Positions 48,651-57,976 of a stretch of DNA of 64,000 bases are shown piece after piece. Both the position numbers and the translations under genes were made by a program. Below the pieces are notes generated by a model that saw only the letters and a list, made by a program, of their open reading frames with translations, made no database searches and was not told the origin of the DNA. Each line of letters opens with the position of its first letter. Within the stretch, counting starts at the first letter, position 1. Source of the DNA: Streptomyces formicae (GTDB lineage Bacteria; Actinomycetota; Actinomycetes; Streptomycetales; Streptomycetaceae); assembly GCF_022647665.1 (NCBI RefSeq), contig NZ_CP071872.1, positions 2,294,001-2,358,000 on the forward strand. The letters are read 5' to 3'.

Positions 48651-49928
48651 TCAGGCCGTGGCGGTGAGCGCCCGGGTCAGTGCGGGTGTCACCTGCTCGA
48701 TCTGCCACGGGCGGGCACCGTACGCCGCCAGCGCCGTTCCCACCGCCTCCGGCGTCGCCTCCGCCGGCGGCTCCCAGCACAGGCGCCGCACGGTGTCCGG
48801 CGTGATCAGGTTCTCCTGAGGGAGGTTCAGCTGCTCCGCCAGCGCGGACACGGCCGCCCGCGCCGCCGAGAGGCGCGCCGCGGCCTCCGGGTCCTTGTCC
48901 GCCCAGGAGCGCGGGGGCGGGGGGCCCGCCACCGGCTGTCCGGGCTGCGGAAGTTCGGCGTCCGGGAGCGTTCGCGCCCGGTCCACCGCCGCCTGCCACT
49001 GCTCCAGCTGCCGCCGGCCCATGCGGTGCCCGAACCCGGGCAACCCGGTCAGCGCGTGTACGTTCACGGGCAGCGCCAGCGCCGCCTCGACGATCGCCGC
49101 GTCACTGAGCACCTTGCCCGGCGACACGTCCCGCCGCTGGGCGACCTTGTCCCGCGCGGTCCACAGCTCCCGTACGGCCGCCATCTGACGCCGCCGCCGG
49201 ACCTTGTGCATCCCGGACGTACGCCGCCAGGGGTCCTTACGCGGCGGCGGGGGCGGCGCGGACGCGATCGCGTCGAACTCCTGCTGTGCCCACTCCAGCT
49301 TCCCCTGCCGGTCCAGCTCCTTCTCCAGCGCGTCCCGGAGGTCGACGAGCAGCTCGACGTCCAGCGCCGCGTACCGCAGCCAGGGCTCCGGCAGCGGGCG
49401 GGTCGACCAGTCCACCGCGGAGTGGCCCTTCTCCAGTGCGTAGCCGAGGACCGACTCGACCATCGCGCCGAGCCCCACGCGCGGGAAGCCGGCCAGCCGC
49501 CCGGCCAGCTCGGTGTCGAAGAGGAGCGTCGGCACCATGCCTATTTCGCGCAGGCAGGGGAGGTCCTGCGTCGCGGCGTGGAGGATCCATTCCGCGCCGG
49601 CGAGCGCCTCGCCGAGCCCGGAGAGATCGGGGCAGCCGACGGGGTCGACGAGCGCGGTGCCCGCGCCTTCGCGGCGCAGCTGGACGAGGTACGCGCGCTG
49701 GCCGTAGCGGTAGCCGGAGGCCCGCTCGGCGTCCACGGCGACGGGGCCGCTGCCGGCCGCGAAGGCGGCGACGACGGATTCGAGGGCCTCGGGCGTGGAG
49801 ACCACCGGAGGAATACCCTCACGCGGCTCCAGCAGGGGGATCGGCGCCGGTTCGACGTCGTCCGGGGGGCCGCCCCCGGTGGTGGTTCGCAGTTCTGGCT
49901 CTGCTGCGGTCTCTTGGGCGTCGGTCAC
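48651..49928 (-). CDS. Ribonuclease D (DEDDy 3'-5' exonuclease with HRDC domain)
   Basis: The protein has 425 residues. The DEDDy exonuclease motifs are present: VAVDAERASGY (Exo I), a central ILHAATQDLPCL (Exo II) and LRYAALDVELLVDL with Tyr and Asp (Exo III). An HRDC helical domain follows (VRELWTARDKVAQRRDVSPGK) and then a C-terminal extension. It trims the 3' ends of tRNA and other structured RNAs. GTG start at 49928. The first 35 residues are Pro/Glu-rich and likely disordered. Monocistronic. Confidence 0.93.
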   Translation of the reverse strand: MTDAQETAAEPELRTTTGGGPPDDVEPAPIPLLEPREGIPPVVSTPEALESVVAAFAAGSGPVAVDAERASGYRYGQRAYLVQLRREGAGTALVDPVGCPDLSGLGEALAGAEWILHAATQDLPCLREIGMVPTLLFDTELAGRLAGFPRVGLGAMVESVLGYALEKGHSAVDWSTRPLPEPWLRYAALDVELLVDLRDALEKELDRQGKLEWAQQEFDAIASAPPPPPRKDPWRRTSGMHKVRRRRQMAAVRELWTARDKVAQRRDVSPGKVLSDAAIVEAALALPVNVHALTGLPGFGHRMGRRQLEQWQAAVDRARTLPDAELPQPGQPVAGPPPPRSWADKDPEAAARLSAARAAVSALAEQLNLPQENLITPDTVRRLCWEPPAEATPEAVGTALAAYGARPWQIEQVTPALTRALTATA

Positions 49929-50006
49929 CTGACAAGGGTATCTGTGAACGGCAAGCGCCCGTCGACGGAACGTTCCGTCGACGGGCGCCGGCCCGGTGTA
50001 AAGCGG

Positions 50007-50669
50007 TCAGTGGATGATGCCGGTACGCAGTGCGACGGCGACCATCCCGGCCCGGTCGCCGGTGCCGAGCTTGCGGGCGATGCGGGCGAGGTGGCTCTTC
50101 ACGGTCAGCGCGGACAGGCCCATCGAGACGCCGATGGCCTTGTTCGACTGGCCCTCGGCGACGAGCCGGAGCACCTCCACCTCGCGGCCGGACAGCTCGC
50201 GGTAGCCGCCCGGGTGGCTCGGGGCACCCGGGGGGCGGCGGTGCAGCCGGGCCGCGGCGGAGCCGATGGGGGCGGCGCCGGGGCGGGTCGGGTGGCCGAG
50301 GTTCGTACGCGTACCGGTGACGACGTAGCCCTTGACTCCGCCCGCCAGCGCGTTGCGGACCGCGCCGATGTCGTCGGCGGCGGAGAGGGCGAGGCCGTTG
50401 GGCCAGCCCGCGGCGCGTGTCTCGGACAGCAGGGTCAGCCCGGAACCGTCGGGCAGGTGGACGTCGGCCACGCAGATGTCGCGCGGGTTGCCGACGCGGG
50501 GACGGGCCTCCGCGATGGACGACGCCTCGATGACGTCACGTACTCCCAGGGCCCACAGGTGGCGGGTGACGGTGGAGCGGACGCGCGGGTCGGCCACGAC
50601 GACCATGGCCGTCGGCTTGTTCGGGCGGTAGGCGACCAGGCTTGCGGGCTGCTCGAGGAGAACGGACAC
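50007..50669 (-). CDS. Orphan LuxR/NarL-type response regulator with atypical receiver
   Basis: The protein has 220 residues. The receiver keeps the phosphoacceptor-position Asp69 (VADVHLPDGSG). The acidic pocket is reduced to a single Asp before Pro (VVVADPRVR), and the Lys of the last strand is not obvious, so normal phosphorylation is doubtful. A typical LuxR HTH is at the end (LSGREVEVLRLVAEGQSN...LTVKSHLARIARKL). No kinase gene is adjacent. GTG 50669 has GGAGG 4-5 bases before it. Targets unknown. Confidence 0.9.
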   Translation of the reverse strand: MSVLLEQPASLVAYRPNKPTAMVVVADPRVRSTVTRHLWALGVRDVIEASSIAEARPRVGNPRDICVADVHLPDGSGLTLLSETRAAGWPNGLALSAADDIGAVRNALAGGVKGYVVTGTRTNLGHPTRPGAAPIGSAAARLHRRPPGAPSHPGGYRELSGREVEVLRLVAEGQSNKAIGVSMGLSALTVKSHLARIARKLGTGDRAGMVAVALRTGIIH

Positions 50670-50906
50670 CAGGCCTCCTGGAAAGGTGCGGGACGGGGCC
50701 GGCTCGGGGATGAAGCCGGGGCGAACCGTGCTTGAAGGGTCACCACCTCTTCGGCAGCAAACCCGCCCGCCTTTAGAGAAAGATCACGATTTGGTGAGTA
50801 ACAATTCCGGCAATTCGGACGCGTGATCGATCATCTTACGAGTGCGTTCCGGAGTGCAGCGCGCCGCGACCGCGCCCGGGCACACCCCGGGGCACGCGCC
50901 GGGTAC

Positions 50907-50935
50907 GCCCCACCGCGCGGCCCGCGCGGTGGGGC
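50907..50935. terminator. Terminator after the DUF3000 gene
   Basis: A 13-bp perfect stem (GCCCCACCGCGCG and its complement) with a three-base loop, 20 bp beyond the minus-strand stop at 50955. The rest of 50670-50906 probably holds the response-regulator promoter. Confidence 0.85.
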
Positions 50936-50954
50936 CCCTGCTGGAAGACACCCC

Positions 50955-51650
50955 CTAGCGCGGCTGCGGACCCCGGCGCTGGGGGAGGGAGACGACCCCC
51001 GCGGCCGTCGGCGCCGAGGCGTCCGGTGCCGGCAGCGGGCCCGCCGGGGGCAGCCCCGCGACCTGGCAGAGCAGGTCGCACCAGGCCGTGAGGTGCGCGG
51101 CCGTGTCCGGGACGCCGTCGCGGCCCTCCCGCGGGGTCCACGAGGCGCGGATCTCGATCTGGGTCGCCGGGCGGCGGTTCGCGAGTCCTCCGAAGTAGTG
51201 AGACCCCGCCCGGGTGACGGTCCCGCTCGCCTCCCCGTACGACAGCCCCCGCGCCTCCAGCGCGCCCGTCAGCCAGGACCAGCAGACCTCGGGCAGCAGC
51301 GGGTCCGCCGCCATCTCCGGCTCCAGTTCGGCCCGTACCAGCGTCACCAGCCGGAAGGTGCCCTTCCATGCATCGTGACCCGACGGGTCGTGCAGCAGCA
51401 CGAGCCGGCCGTCCGCGAGGTCGTCGCCGTCCTCGACGACCGCCGCCTCCAGCGCGTACGCGTGCGGGGCGAGGCGCTGCGGCGGCCGGGTCGGATCCAC
51501 CTCGATCTCCGGCCGCAGCCGCGCCGCCCCCAGTGCCTCGACCGCGAGCCTGAACGCACGCGGGACGGAGTTCCGCTCCGCGCGGTCCGTGTCCCCGGCG
51601 CCGCCGGAATGATCGGAAGGATCGGAAAACTGTCCCTGAGCCGCAGCCAT
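50955..51650 (-). CDS. DUF3000 domain protein
   Basis: The protein has 231 residues. It matches the actinobacterial DUF3000 family in pattern: FRLAVEALGAARLRPEIEVDP, YALEAAVVEDGDDLADGRLVLLHDP, then CWSWLTGALEARGLSYGEASGTVTR and SHYFGGLANR. It is cytoplasmic and of unknown function. The gene is divergent from hemE with starts 92 bp apart, an arrangement conserved in streptomycetes as far as I recall. ATG 51650 was chosen. Upstream in-frame codons would run into the hemE promoter. Confidence 0.85.
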   Translation of the reverse strand: MAAAQGQFSDPSDHSGGAGDTDRAERNSVPRAFRLAVEALGAARLRPEIEVDPTRPPQRLAPHAYALEAAVVEDGDDLADGRLVLLHDPSGHDAWKGTFRLVTLVRAELEPEMAADPLLPEVCWSWLTGALEARGLSYGEASGTVTRAGSHYFGGLANRRPATQIEIRASWTPREGRDGVPDTAAHLTAWCDLLCQVAGLPPAGPLPAPDASAPTAAGVVSLPQRRGPQPR

Positions 51651-51742
51651 GCGGGGAAGAGTAAGCGGAACGCGCGCTGCGCGCAGGGAGGGACACCCGG
51701 CCCGGCCGAGCTCCTTGCGGCGCACATGCGAAGATTCTGGGC

Positions 51743-52825
51743 GTGAGCGCCAACGACAGCCCCTCGGGCCAGCAGACTGAGACCCCGGCGACTTCCGCCG
51801 CCTACGACTCCGCCTTCCTGAAGGCGTGCAGGCGCGAGCCCGTACCGCACACGCCCGTCTGGTTCATGCGGCAGGCCGGCCGGTCGCTCCCCGAGTACCT
51901 GAAGGTGCGCGAAGGCATCCCGATGCTGGAGTCGTGCATGCAGCCGGAGCTGGTCACCGAGATCACGCTGCAGCCCGTACGGCGCCACAAGGTCGACGCC
52001 GCGATCTACTTCAGCGACATCGTCGTCCCGCTCAAGGCCATCGGCATCGACCTCGACATCAAGCCGGGCGTCGGCCCCGTCGTCGCCGAGCCGATCCGCC
52101 GCCGCGAGGACCTCGACCGGCTGCGCGCGCTGACCCCGGACGACGTCGCCTACGTCACCGAGGCGATCGGCATGCTCACCGGCGAGCTCGGCGCCACCCC
52201 GCTCATCGGCTTCGCGGGCGCGCCCTTCACCCTCGCCAGCTACCTCGTCGAGGGCGGCCCGTCCCGCAACCACGAGCACACCAAGGCCCTCATGTACGGC
52301 GACCCGCAGCTCTGGGCCGACCTGCTGGACCGGCTGGCGGACATCACGGCGGCCTTCCTGAAGGTGCAGATCGAGGCCGGCGCTTCCGCCGTCCAGCTCT
52401 TCGACTCCTGGGTGGGCGCCCTCGCCCCCTCCGACTACCGGCGCTCGGTCATGCCCGCGTCCGCGAAGGTCTTCCGCGCGGTCGAGGGGTACGGCGTCCC
52501 GCGCATCCACTTCGGCGTCGGTACGGGTGAACTGCTCGGCCTGATGGGCGAGGCCGGAGCCGATGTCGTCGGCGTCGACTGGCGCGTCCCGCTCGACGAG
52601 GCCGCCCGCCGCGTCGGCCCCGGCAAGGCGCTCCAGGGCAACCTGGACCCGGCGGTCCTCTTCTCGACGCCGGAGGCGGTCGAGGCGAAGACCCGCGAGG
52701 TCCTCGACGCCGCCGCCGGTCTGGAGGGCCACGTGTTCAACCTGGGCCACGGCGTCCTGCCGACGACCGACCCGGACGCGCTGACGCGGCTCGTGGAGTA
52801 CGTCCACACCCGCACCGCGCGCTGA
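51743..52825 (+). CDS. hemE: Uroporphyrinogen decarboxylase
   Basis: The protein has 360 residues. It converts uroporphyrinogen III to coproporphyrinogen III. Motifs: [15 protein letters not shown] (substrate-binding Arg), [20 protein letters not shown] and the C-terminal [12 protein letters not shown] 51743 follows a -10-like GATTCT by four bases with no ribosome site, so a leaderless mRNA is likely. It feeds HemG and ChdC encoded 3-4 kb downstream, though these are not in one operon. Confidence 0.97.
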   Translation: MSANDSPSGQQTETPATSAAYDSAFLKACRREPVPHTPVWFMRQAGRSLPEYLKVREGIPMLESCMQPELVTEITLQPVRRHKVDAAIYFSDIVVPLKAIGIDLDIKPGVGPVVAEPIRRREDLDRLRALTPDDVAYVTEAIGMLTGELGATPLIGFAGAPFTLASYLVEGGPSRNHEHTKALMYGDPQLWADLLDRLADITAAFLKVQIEAGASAVQLFDSWVGALAPSDYRRSVMPASAKVFRAVEGYGVPRIHFGVGTGELLGLMGEAGADVVGVDWRVPLDEAARRVGPGKALQGNLDPAVLFSTPEAVEAKTREVLDAAAGLEGHVFNLGHGVLPTTDPDALTRLVEYVHTRTAR

Positions 52826-52847
52826 AGCGCACACGGAGCCGGGGCGG

Positions 52848-54221
52848 TCAGCGCTCGGCCGCCCCGACCGCCGCCGCCGCCTTTCTCGCCGCCACCAGCA
52901 CCGGGTCCCACACCGGCGAGAACGGCGGGGCGTAGCCCAGGTCCAGTGCGGTCATCCGCTCGACCGTCATCCCGGCCGTGAGCGCGACCGCCGCGATGTC
53001 CACGCGCTTCCCGGCGCCCTCCCGGCCGACGATCTGCACGCCGAGGAGCCGTCCCGTGCGGCGCTCCGCGAGCATCTTGACCGTCATCGGGGCCGCGCCC
53101 GGGTAGTAGCCCGCACGGCTGGTCGAGCCGACCGTCACCGCGACGAAGCGGAGCCCCACCTCGCGTGCGTCCTTTTCGCGCAGCCCGGTGCGGGCGATCT
53201 CCAGATCGCACACCTTGCTGACCGCCGTGCCGACGACGCCGGGGAACGTGGCGTAGCCGCCGCCGACGCCCGCGCCGATCACCTGGCCGTGTTTGTTCGC
53301 GTGGGTGCCGAGCGGGACATGGCGTTCGCGGCCGGACACCAGGTCCAGCACCTCGACGCAGTCGCCGCCCGCCCAGATGTTCTCGTGCCCGCGCACGCGC
53401 ATCGCGAGATCGGTGAGCAGGCCCCCGTACGACCCGAGGGGCAGCCCCGCCGCGCCCGCGAGGGCCGTCTCGGGCTCGACGCCGATGCCGAGCACGACGA
53501 CGTCGGCCGGGTATTCGGCGTCCTGTGTGGCGACGGCGCGCACCCGGCCGTCCGGGCCCGTCAGGACCTTGCTGACCTCAGCGCCGTCGACGGTCGTGAT
53601 GCCCATGCCGTCCATGGCCTCGTGCACCAGCCGCCCCATGTCGGGGTCGAGCGTCGCCATGGGCTGCTCGCCGCGGTTGACGACGGTGACCTCGAAGCCG
53701 TGGTTCAGCAGGGCCTCCGCCATCTCCACACCGATGTAGCCCGCGCCGACGACGACCGCCCGGCGGCCCCGTGTCCCCGCGAGGGTGTCGAGCAGGGCCT
53801 GGCCGTCGTCGAGGGTCTGCACACCGTGCACGCCCGGGGCGTCGATCCCGGGCAGCGGCGGACGCACCGGCCGGGCGCCGGTCGCGATGACGAGCTTGTC
53901 GAAGCCCGTCCACGACTCGGCGCCCGACTCCAGGTCGCGGGACCTGACCCGCTGCCCCGGGACGTCGAGCTCCGTCACCTCCGTGCGCATCCGCAGGTCG
54001 ATGGCGCGCGCCCGGTGCTCCTCGGGCGTGCGCGCGATCAGCCGGTCCCGCTCCGGCACGGCGCCCCCGACCCAGTACGGAATTCCGCACGCCGAGTACG
54101 AGGCGAAGTGGGAGCGCTCGAACGCGACGATCTCCAGCTCGTCCGGGCCCCTGAGCCGGCGGGCCTGTGATGCGGCGGACATGCCCGCCGCATCACCGCC
54201 GATGACGACAAGTCGTTCCAT
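52848..54221 (-). CDS. FAD/NAD(P)-dependent oxidoreductase, CoA-disulfide reductase-like
   Basis: The protein has 457 residues and two Rossmann folds (VVIGGDAAGMSAASQARRL; VVVGAGYIGVEMAEALLNHG). It has the single redox Cys motif SYSACGIPYWVGG shared by CoA-disulfide reductases and NADH oxidases of the one-Cys group, plus the FAD motif ENIWAGGDCVEV. It probably reduces a low-molecular-weight disulfide, persulfide or oxygen with NAD(P)H. ATG 54221 was preferred over one three codons upstream. Convergent with hemE. Confidence 0.9.
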   Translation of the reverse strand: MERLVVIGGDAAGMSAASQARRLRGPDELEIVAFERSHFASYSACGIPYWVGGAVPERDRLIARTPEEHRARAIDLRMRTEVTELDVPGQRVRSRDLESGAESWTGFDKLVIATGARPVRPPLPGIDAPGVHGVQTLDDGQALLDTLAGTRGRRAVVVGAGYIGVEMAEALLNHGFEVTVVNRGEQPMATLDPDMGRLVHEAMDGMGITTVDGAEVSKVLTGPDGRVRAVATQDAEYPADVVVLGIGVEPETALAGAAGLPLGSYGGLLTDLAMRVRGHENIWAGGDCVEVLDLVSGRERHVPLGTHANKHGQVIGAGVGGGYATFPGVVGTAVSKVCDLEIARTGLREKDAREVGLRFVAVTVGSTSRAGYYPGAAPMTVKMLAERRTGRLLGVQIVGREGAGKRVDIAAVALTAGMTVERMTALDLGYAPPFSPVWDPVLVAARKAAAAVGAAER

Positions 54222-54248
54222 GCGCAACACGCTACGCGGGACGGCCTT

Positions 54249-55301
54249 TCAGTCCTGCCCGGACCCCGTCTCGCCGGGGGCCGACGCCTGTGCGGGCACC
54301 GGAGCGGCGGCCGGAGCGGGAGCCGGAGCGGGAGCCGGAGCCGGAGTCGGAGCGGGAGCCGGAGCTGTGGCCGCCGCGGACGAGGACTTCCGCCGCCACG
54401 GCCGGACGAGCCACCGCCACACCGCGTACACCACGGCGGCCACGGCCGCGAACGGCGCCACCGCACCAAGGATCACCAGCAGCCACCGCACGCCGGCGAC
54501 CAGCGCCTCCCAGCCCCCCTTCAGCGCGTCCAGGAAGGTCGGGTCGTCATCGGACGCGGCCGACTCCTCCGCCTCCGGCTCGGACAGCTCCAGCGTGATC
54601 GTCGACAGCGACGTACGGTCCTTCAGCGACGCCTGCTGGGCCAGCAGCGACTCCAGCTCGGCCTGACGCCTGCTCAGCTCGCCCTCCAGGGTGACCACAT
54701 CGCTCAGCTGCGTCGCCTGGTCCATCAGCTCCCGCACCCGTGCGACGCTCGCCCGCTGCGTCGCGATCCGGCTCTGCACGTCCACCACCTGGTCGGTGAC
54801 GTCCTGTGCGTTGGACTTGCGGGTCAGCAGCTTTCCGGTGCCCGCGATGTCGGTGAGGACCGAGGCGTACCGGTCCTGCGGGACGCGCACCACGATCCGC
54901 GACGTCACCCGCGAGTCGTCCACGCGCTCGGTCGTCTCGTCCGAGACGAAGCCGCCCGCGGACTCCACGGTGGCACGGACCCCCGCGAGCGCCTTCGTCG
55001 CGTCCTCGACCTCCACCCACAGCTCGGCGGTACGGATGACGTGAGCGGTCACCAGGGGCTTGCGCTGGGCCTCCGCCTGCTTTCCGTCGGCGGGCTTCGC
55101 TGCGGAGCCCGAGTCGGCTGCCGCGCCCGAGTCGGGCGCCGCGCCCTTGTTGCCCGCCTCCGCCGCCGCGTCGTTCCTTTCGGAGAAGGCCGGCTTCGAG
55201 TCGGCGGACGAGCCGCCGTCGGACGCGCCGCAGCTCGTGAGTGCGAGTGAGAGCGAGGCGGTCAGGAGCGCCGCCGCCAATGCCGAACGCCGTGCACGCA
55301 T
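54249..55301 (-). CDS. DUF4349 lipoprotein with C-terminal membrane helix
   Basis: The protein has 350 residues. It has a signal peptide with lipobox LALTSC, a disordered Ala/Ser/Lys stretch to about residue 75, and then the DUF4349 domain (AELWVEVEDATKALAGVRATVESAGGFVSDE). A coiled-coil stretch follows (VRELMDQATQLSDVVTLEGELSRRQAELESLLAQQ) and a TM helix near 275-300. The tail is a long Ala-Pro repeat encoded by GGAGCC hexamers (about 54300-54365). It may span from membrane to wall. Function unknown. ATG 55301 has a G-rich ribosome site. Confidence 0.85.
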   Translation of the reverse strand: MRARRSALAAALLTASLSLALTSCGASDGGSSADSKPAFSERNDAAAEAGNKGAAPDSGAAADSGSAAKPADGKQAEAQRKPLVTAHVIRTAELWVEVEDATKALAGVRATVESAGGFVSDETTERVDDSRVTSRIVVRVPQDRYASVLTDIAGTGKLLTRKSNAQDVTDQVVDVQSRIATQRASVARVRELMDQATQLSDVVTLEGELSRRQAELESLLAQQASLKDRTSLSTITLELSEPEAEESAASDDDPTFLDALKGGWEALVAGVRWLLVILGAVAPFAAVAAVVYAVWRWLVRPWRRKSSSAAATAPAPAPTPAPAPAPAPAPAAAPVPAQASAPGETGSGQD

Positions 55302-55440
55302 GTCGTCCCCCCAGGGATGGTGGTGGATGGTGCCGGTTCGACGTACAGGGTGGGGGAGCGGGTTGCCGGATTCCGGTCCCGAAGCGGTCACGGTAGGGAC
55401 TCATTACGGCCCGGGGCAGGCGGTTTGAGAGAGTGGACGC

Positions 55441-56979
55441 ATGAACGCGCAGACACGTACGGGGACACGTACGGGGCATGTCGTCGTCATCGGCGGTGGC
55501 ATCGCCGGGCTCGCCGCCGCGCACCGGCTGCTCGCCGCGGGAGTGCGCGTGACGCTGCTGGAGGCGACCGGGCAGCTCGGCGGCAAGCTCCAGGCCGGTG
55601 AGATCGCGGGCGCGCCCGTCGACCTCGGCGCCGAGTCGATGCTCGCCCGCCGCCCCGAGGCCGTCGGCCTCGCTCGGGCGGTGGGCCTCGGCGACCGGCT
55701 CCAGCCACCCGCCACGACCACCGCGTCCGTGTGGACCCGGGACGCACTGCGCCCGATGCCCAAGGGCCATGTGATGGGCGTGCCGTCCGACGCCGGGGCG
55801 CTGTCCGGGCTGCTCTCGGCCGAGGGCATCGCCCGCATCGGGCGTGAGGGCGAGCTGCCGCCGGCCGAGATCGGCGACGACGTCGCCGTCGGCGCGTTCG
55901 TCGCGGAGCGCCTCGGCCGGGAGGTCGTCGACCGGCTCGTGGAGCCGCTCCTCGGCGGGGTGTACGCCGGGGACGCCTACCGGATCTCGATGCGGGCCGC
56001 CGTGCCGAACCTGTTCGAGGCCGCCCGCCGGCACTCCACCCTCACCGCCGCCGTGCGCGAGCTGCAAGCGAGCGCCGGGCAGCAGGCGCAGGCAGGCCCC
56101 GTCTTCATGGGCCTCGACGGCGGCATCGGCACCCTCCCGCTCGCGGTCGCCGCCGCGGTGCGCGCCGCGGGCGGCGAGATCCGCACGCACGCGCCGGTCA
56201 CCGCGCTGCGCCGGGTGACGGCGGACGCGTACGCCGCGCCGCCGACCGGCACCGCCGCGCCCCACGCCTCCGGTGAAGGCACCGGCACCGGCACTGGCAC
56301 TGGCACCGGCTCGTACGGCTGGCAGGTCGTCGTGGCCGACGGCGAGGCGGTTCTCGCCGACGGCGTCGTGCTCGCCGTGCCCGCCTGGTCCGCGTCCGCG
56401 CTGCTCGCCGCCGAGTCGCCGGTGGCGTCCACCGAGCTCGGCGCCGTCGAGTACGCGTCGATGGCGCTGGTCACGCTCGCCTTCCGCCGCTCCGACCTGG
56501 CCGGACGGCTGCCGGACGGCTCCGGTTTCCTCGTACCGCCCGTCGACGGCCGCACGATCAAGGCGTCCACCTTCTCCGCCCAGAAGTGGAGCTGGGTCTC
56601 CGACCGGGCCCCCGGCCTGTTCCTGCTGCGCACCTCCGTCGGCCGCTACGGCGAGGAGGAGCAGCTGGACCGCGAGGACGCCGAGCTCGTCGACGTGTCG
56701 CTGAGTGACCTCGGCGAGGCGGCCGGCCTCACTGCGAGGCCCGTGGCGAGCGAGGTGACCCGCTGGATCGGCGGGCTGCCGCAGTACCCGGTCGGGCATC
56801 TGTCCCGGGTCGACCGCGTCCGCAACGCCGTCGCCAAGCTGCCCGGACTGCGGGTGTGCGGGGCGGCGTACGACGGCGTGGGCATCCCCGCGTGCGTCGG
56901 CAGCGGGCAGCGCGCGGCGGACGAGATCATCGCCACGGCCCCCCTGGTGCGGGGCACTGTCCGTGACGGGCGAGAATAG
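55441..56979 (+). CDS. hemG: Protoporphyrinogen/coproporphyrinogen III oxidase
   Basis: The protein has 512 residues. FAD motif [29 protein letters not shown], then [13 protein letters not shown] and [18 protein letters not shown], and a C-terminal [17 protein letters not shown]. It is HemY-type. In actinobacteria this enzyme (CgoX) oxidises coproporphyrinogen III to coproporphyrin III. A GT-repeat loop ([13 protein letters not shown], 56273-56314) is inserted before a beta strand and looks like a hexanucleotide expansion. chdC starts four bases after the stop, so the last haem steps are co-transcribed. Ferrochelatase is not in the window. Confidence 0.95.
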   Translation: MNAQTRTGTRTGHVVVIGGGIAGLAAAHRLLAAGVRVTLLEATGQLGGKLQAGEIAGAPVDLGAESMLARRPEAVGLARAVGLGDRLQPPATTTASVWTRDALRPMPKGHVMGVPSDAGALSGLLSAEGIARIGREGELPPAEIGDDVAVGAFVAERLGREVVDRLVEPLLGGVYAGDAYRISMRAAVPNLFEAARRHSTLTAAVRELQASAGQQAQAGPVFMGLDGGIGTLPLAVAAAVRAAGGEIRTHAPVTALRRVTADAYAAPPTGTAAPHASGEGTGTGTGTGTGSYGWQVVVADGEAVLADGVVLAVPAWSASALLAAESPVASTELGAVEYASMALVTLAFRRSDLAGRLPDGSGFLVPPVDGRTIKASTFSAQKWSWVSDRAPGLFLLRTSVGRYGEEEQLDREDAELVDVSLSDLGEAAGLTARPVASEVTRWIGGLPQYPVGHLSRVDRVRNAVAKLPGLRVCGAAYDGVGIPACVGSGQRAADEIIATAPLVRGTVRDGRE

Positions 56980-56983
56980 GCGT

Positions 56984-57703
56984 ATGAGTGCGCCCGAAAA
57001 GATCCCGAACGCCGGTAAGAAGGCGAAGGACCTCAACGAGGTCATCCGCTACACCCTGTGGTCCGTCTTCAGGCTTCGAGACGTGCTCCCACAGGATTCG
57101 GCCCGCGCCGGGTACGCCGACGAGGTCCAGGAGCTGTTCGACCAGCTCGCCGCCAAGGACGTCACCGTCCGTGGCACGTACGACGTGTCCGGCCTGCGCG
57201 CCGACGCCGACCTGATGGTCTGGTGGCACGCGGAGACCGCGGACGAGCTCCAGGAGGCGTACAACCTCTTCCGCCGCACGAAGCTGGGCCGCGCCCTGGA
57301 GCCGGTCTGGTCGAACATGGCGCTGCACCGCCCCGCCGAGTTCAACAAGTCGCACATCCCGGCCTTCCTCGCCGACGAGACGCCGCGCAACTACGTCTCC
57401 GTGTACCCCTTCGTGCGCTCGTACGACTGGTACCTGCTGCCCGACGAGGACCGCCGCAGGATGCTCGCGGACCACGGCAAGATGGCACGCGGCTACCCCG
57501 ACGTGCGGGCGAACACGGTCGCCTCGTTCTCGCTCGGCGACTACGAGTGGCTGCTCGCCTTCGAGTCCGACGAGCTGTACCGCATCGTCGACCTGATGCG
57601 TCATCTGCGCGCCTCCGAGGCCCGTATGCACGTCCGCGAGGAGGTCCCGTTCTACACGGGGCGTCGCAAGAGTGTTGCCGATCTTGTGGCGGGGCTTGCG
57701 TAG
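56984..57703 (+). CDS. chdC: Coproheme decarboxylase ChdC (HemQ)
   Basis: The protein has 239 residues. It belongs to the chlorite-dismutase-like family and performs the last step of the coproporphyrin-dependent haem pathway, turning coproheme into haem b with peroxide. Family pattern: [55 protein letters not shown] (region of the catalytic Tyr) and [18 protein letters not shown]. The start is four bases after the hemG stop. The last 14 codons and the following terminator are copied in the 97-bp tandem duplication downstream. Confidence 0.96.
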   Translation: MSAPEKIPNAGKKAKDLNEVIRYTLWSVFRLRDVLPQDSARAGYADEVQELFDQLAAKDVTVRGTYDVSGLRADADLMVWWHAETADELQEAYNLFRRTKLGRALEPVWSNMALHRPAEFNKSHIPAFLADETPRNYVSVYPFVRSYDWYLLPDEDRRRMLADHGKMARGYPDVRANTVASFSLGDYEWLLAFESDELYRIVDLMRHLRASEARMHVREEVPFYTGRRKSVADLVAGLA

Positions 57704-57914
57704 GGCCGCCTCCCGGCCGGGGGTCCGGGGGTCGGCCCCCGGATGATGCAGGACGGGGCGTCGCAAGAGTGTCGCCGATCTTGTGGCGGGGCTTGCGTAG
57801 AGCCGCCTCCCGGCCGGGGGTCCGGGGGTCGGCCCCCGGATGATGCAGGACGGGGCGTCGCAAGAGTGTCGCCGATCTTGTGGCGGGGCTTGCGTAGGGC
57901 CGCCTCCCGGCCGA
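57658..57914 (+). repeat. 97-bp tandem duplication of the chdC 3' end
   Basis: Unit starts at 57658, 57755 and 57852 (exact period 97). Two full copies and a partial third (to about 57914) differ at only a few bases. Each copy repeats the chdC ending ([14 protein letters not shown] and stop) and the following hairpin TCCGGGGG-TCGG-CCCCCGGA, so there are two terminators in series. The extra copies do not encode a start. Confidence 0.95.
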
Positions 57915-57976
57915 TCCGCTCGTCGCACGACCTGGGACGGGCCGCGGAAGTGGCCCGTCCCCTTTGACCCGGAAGA

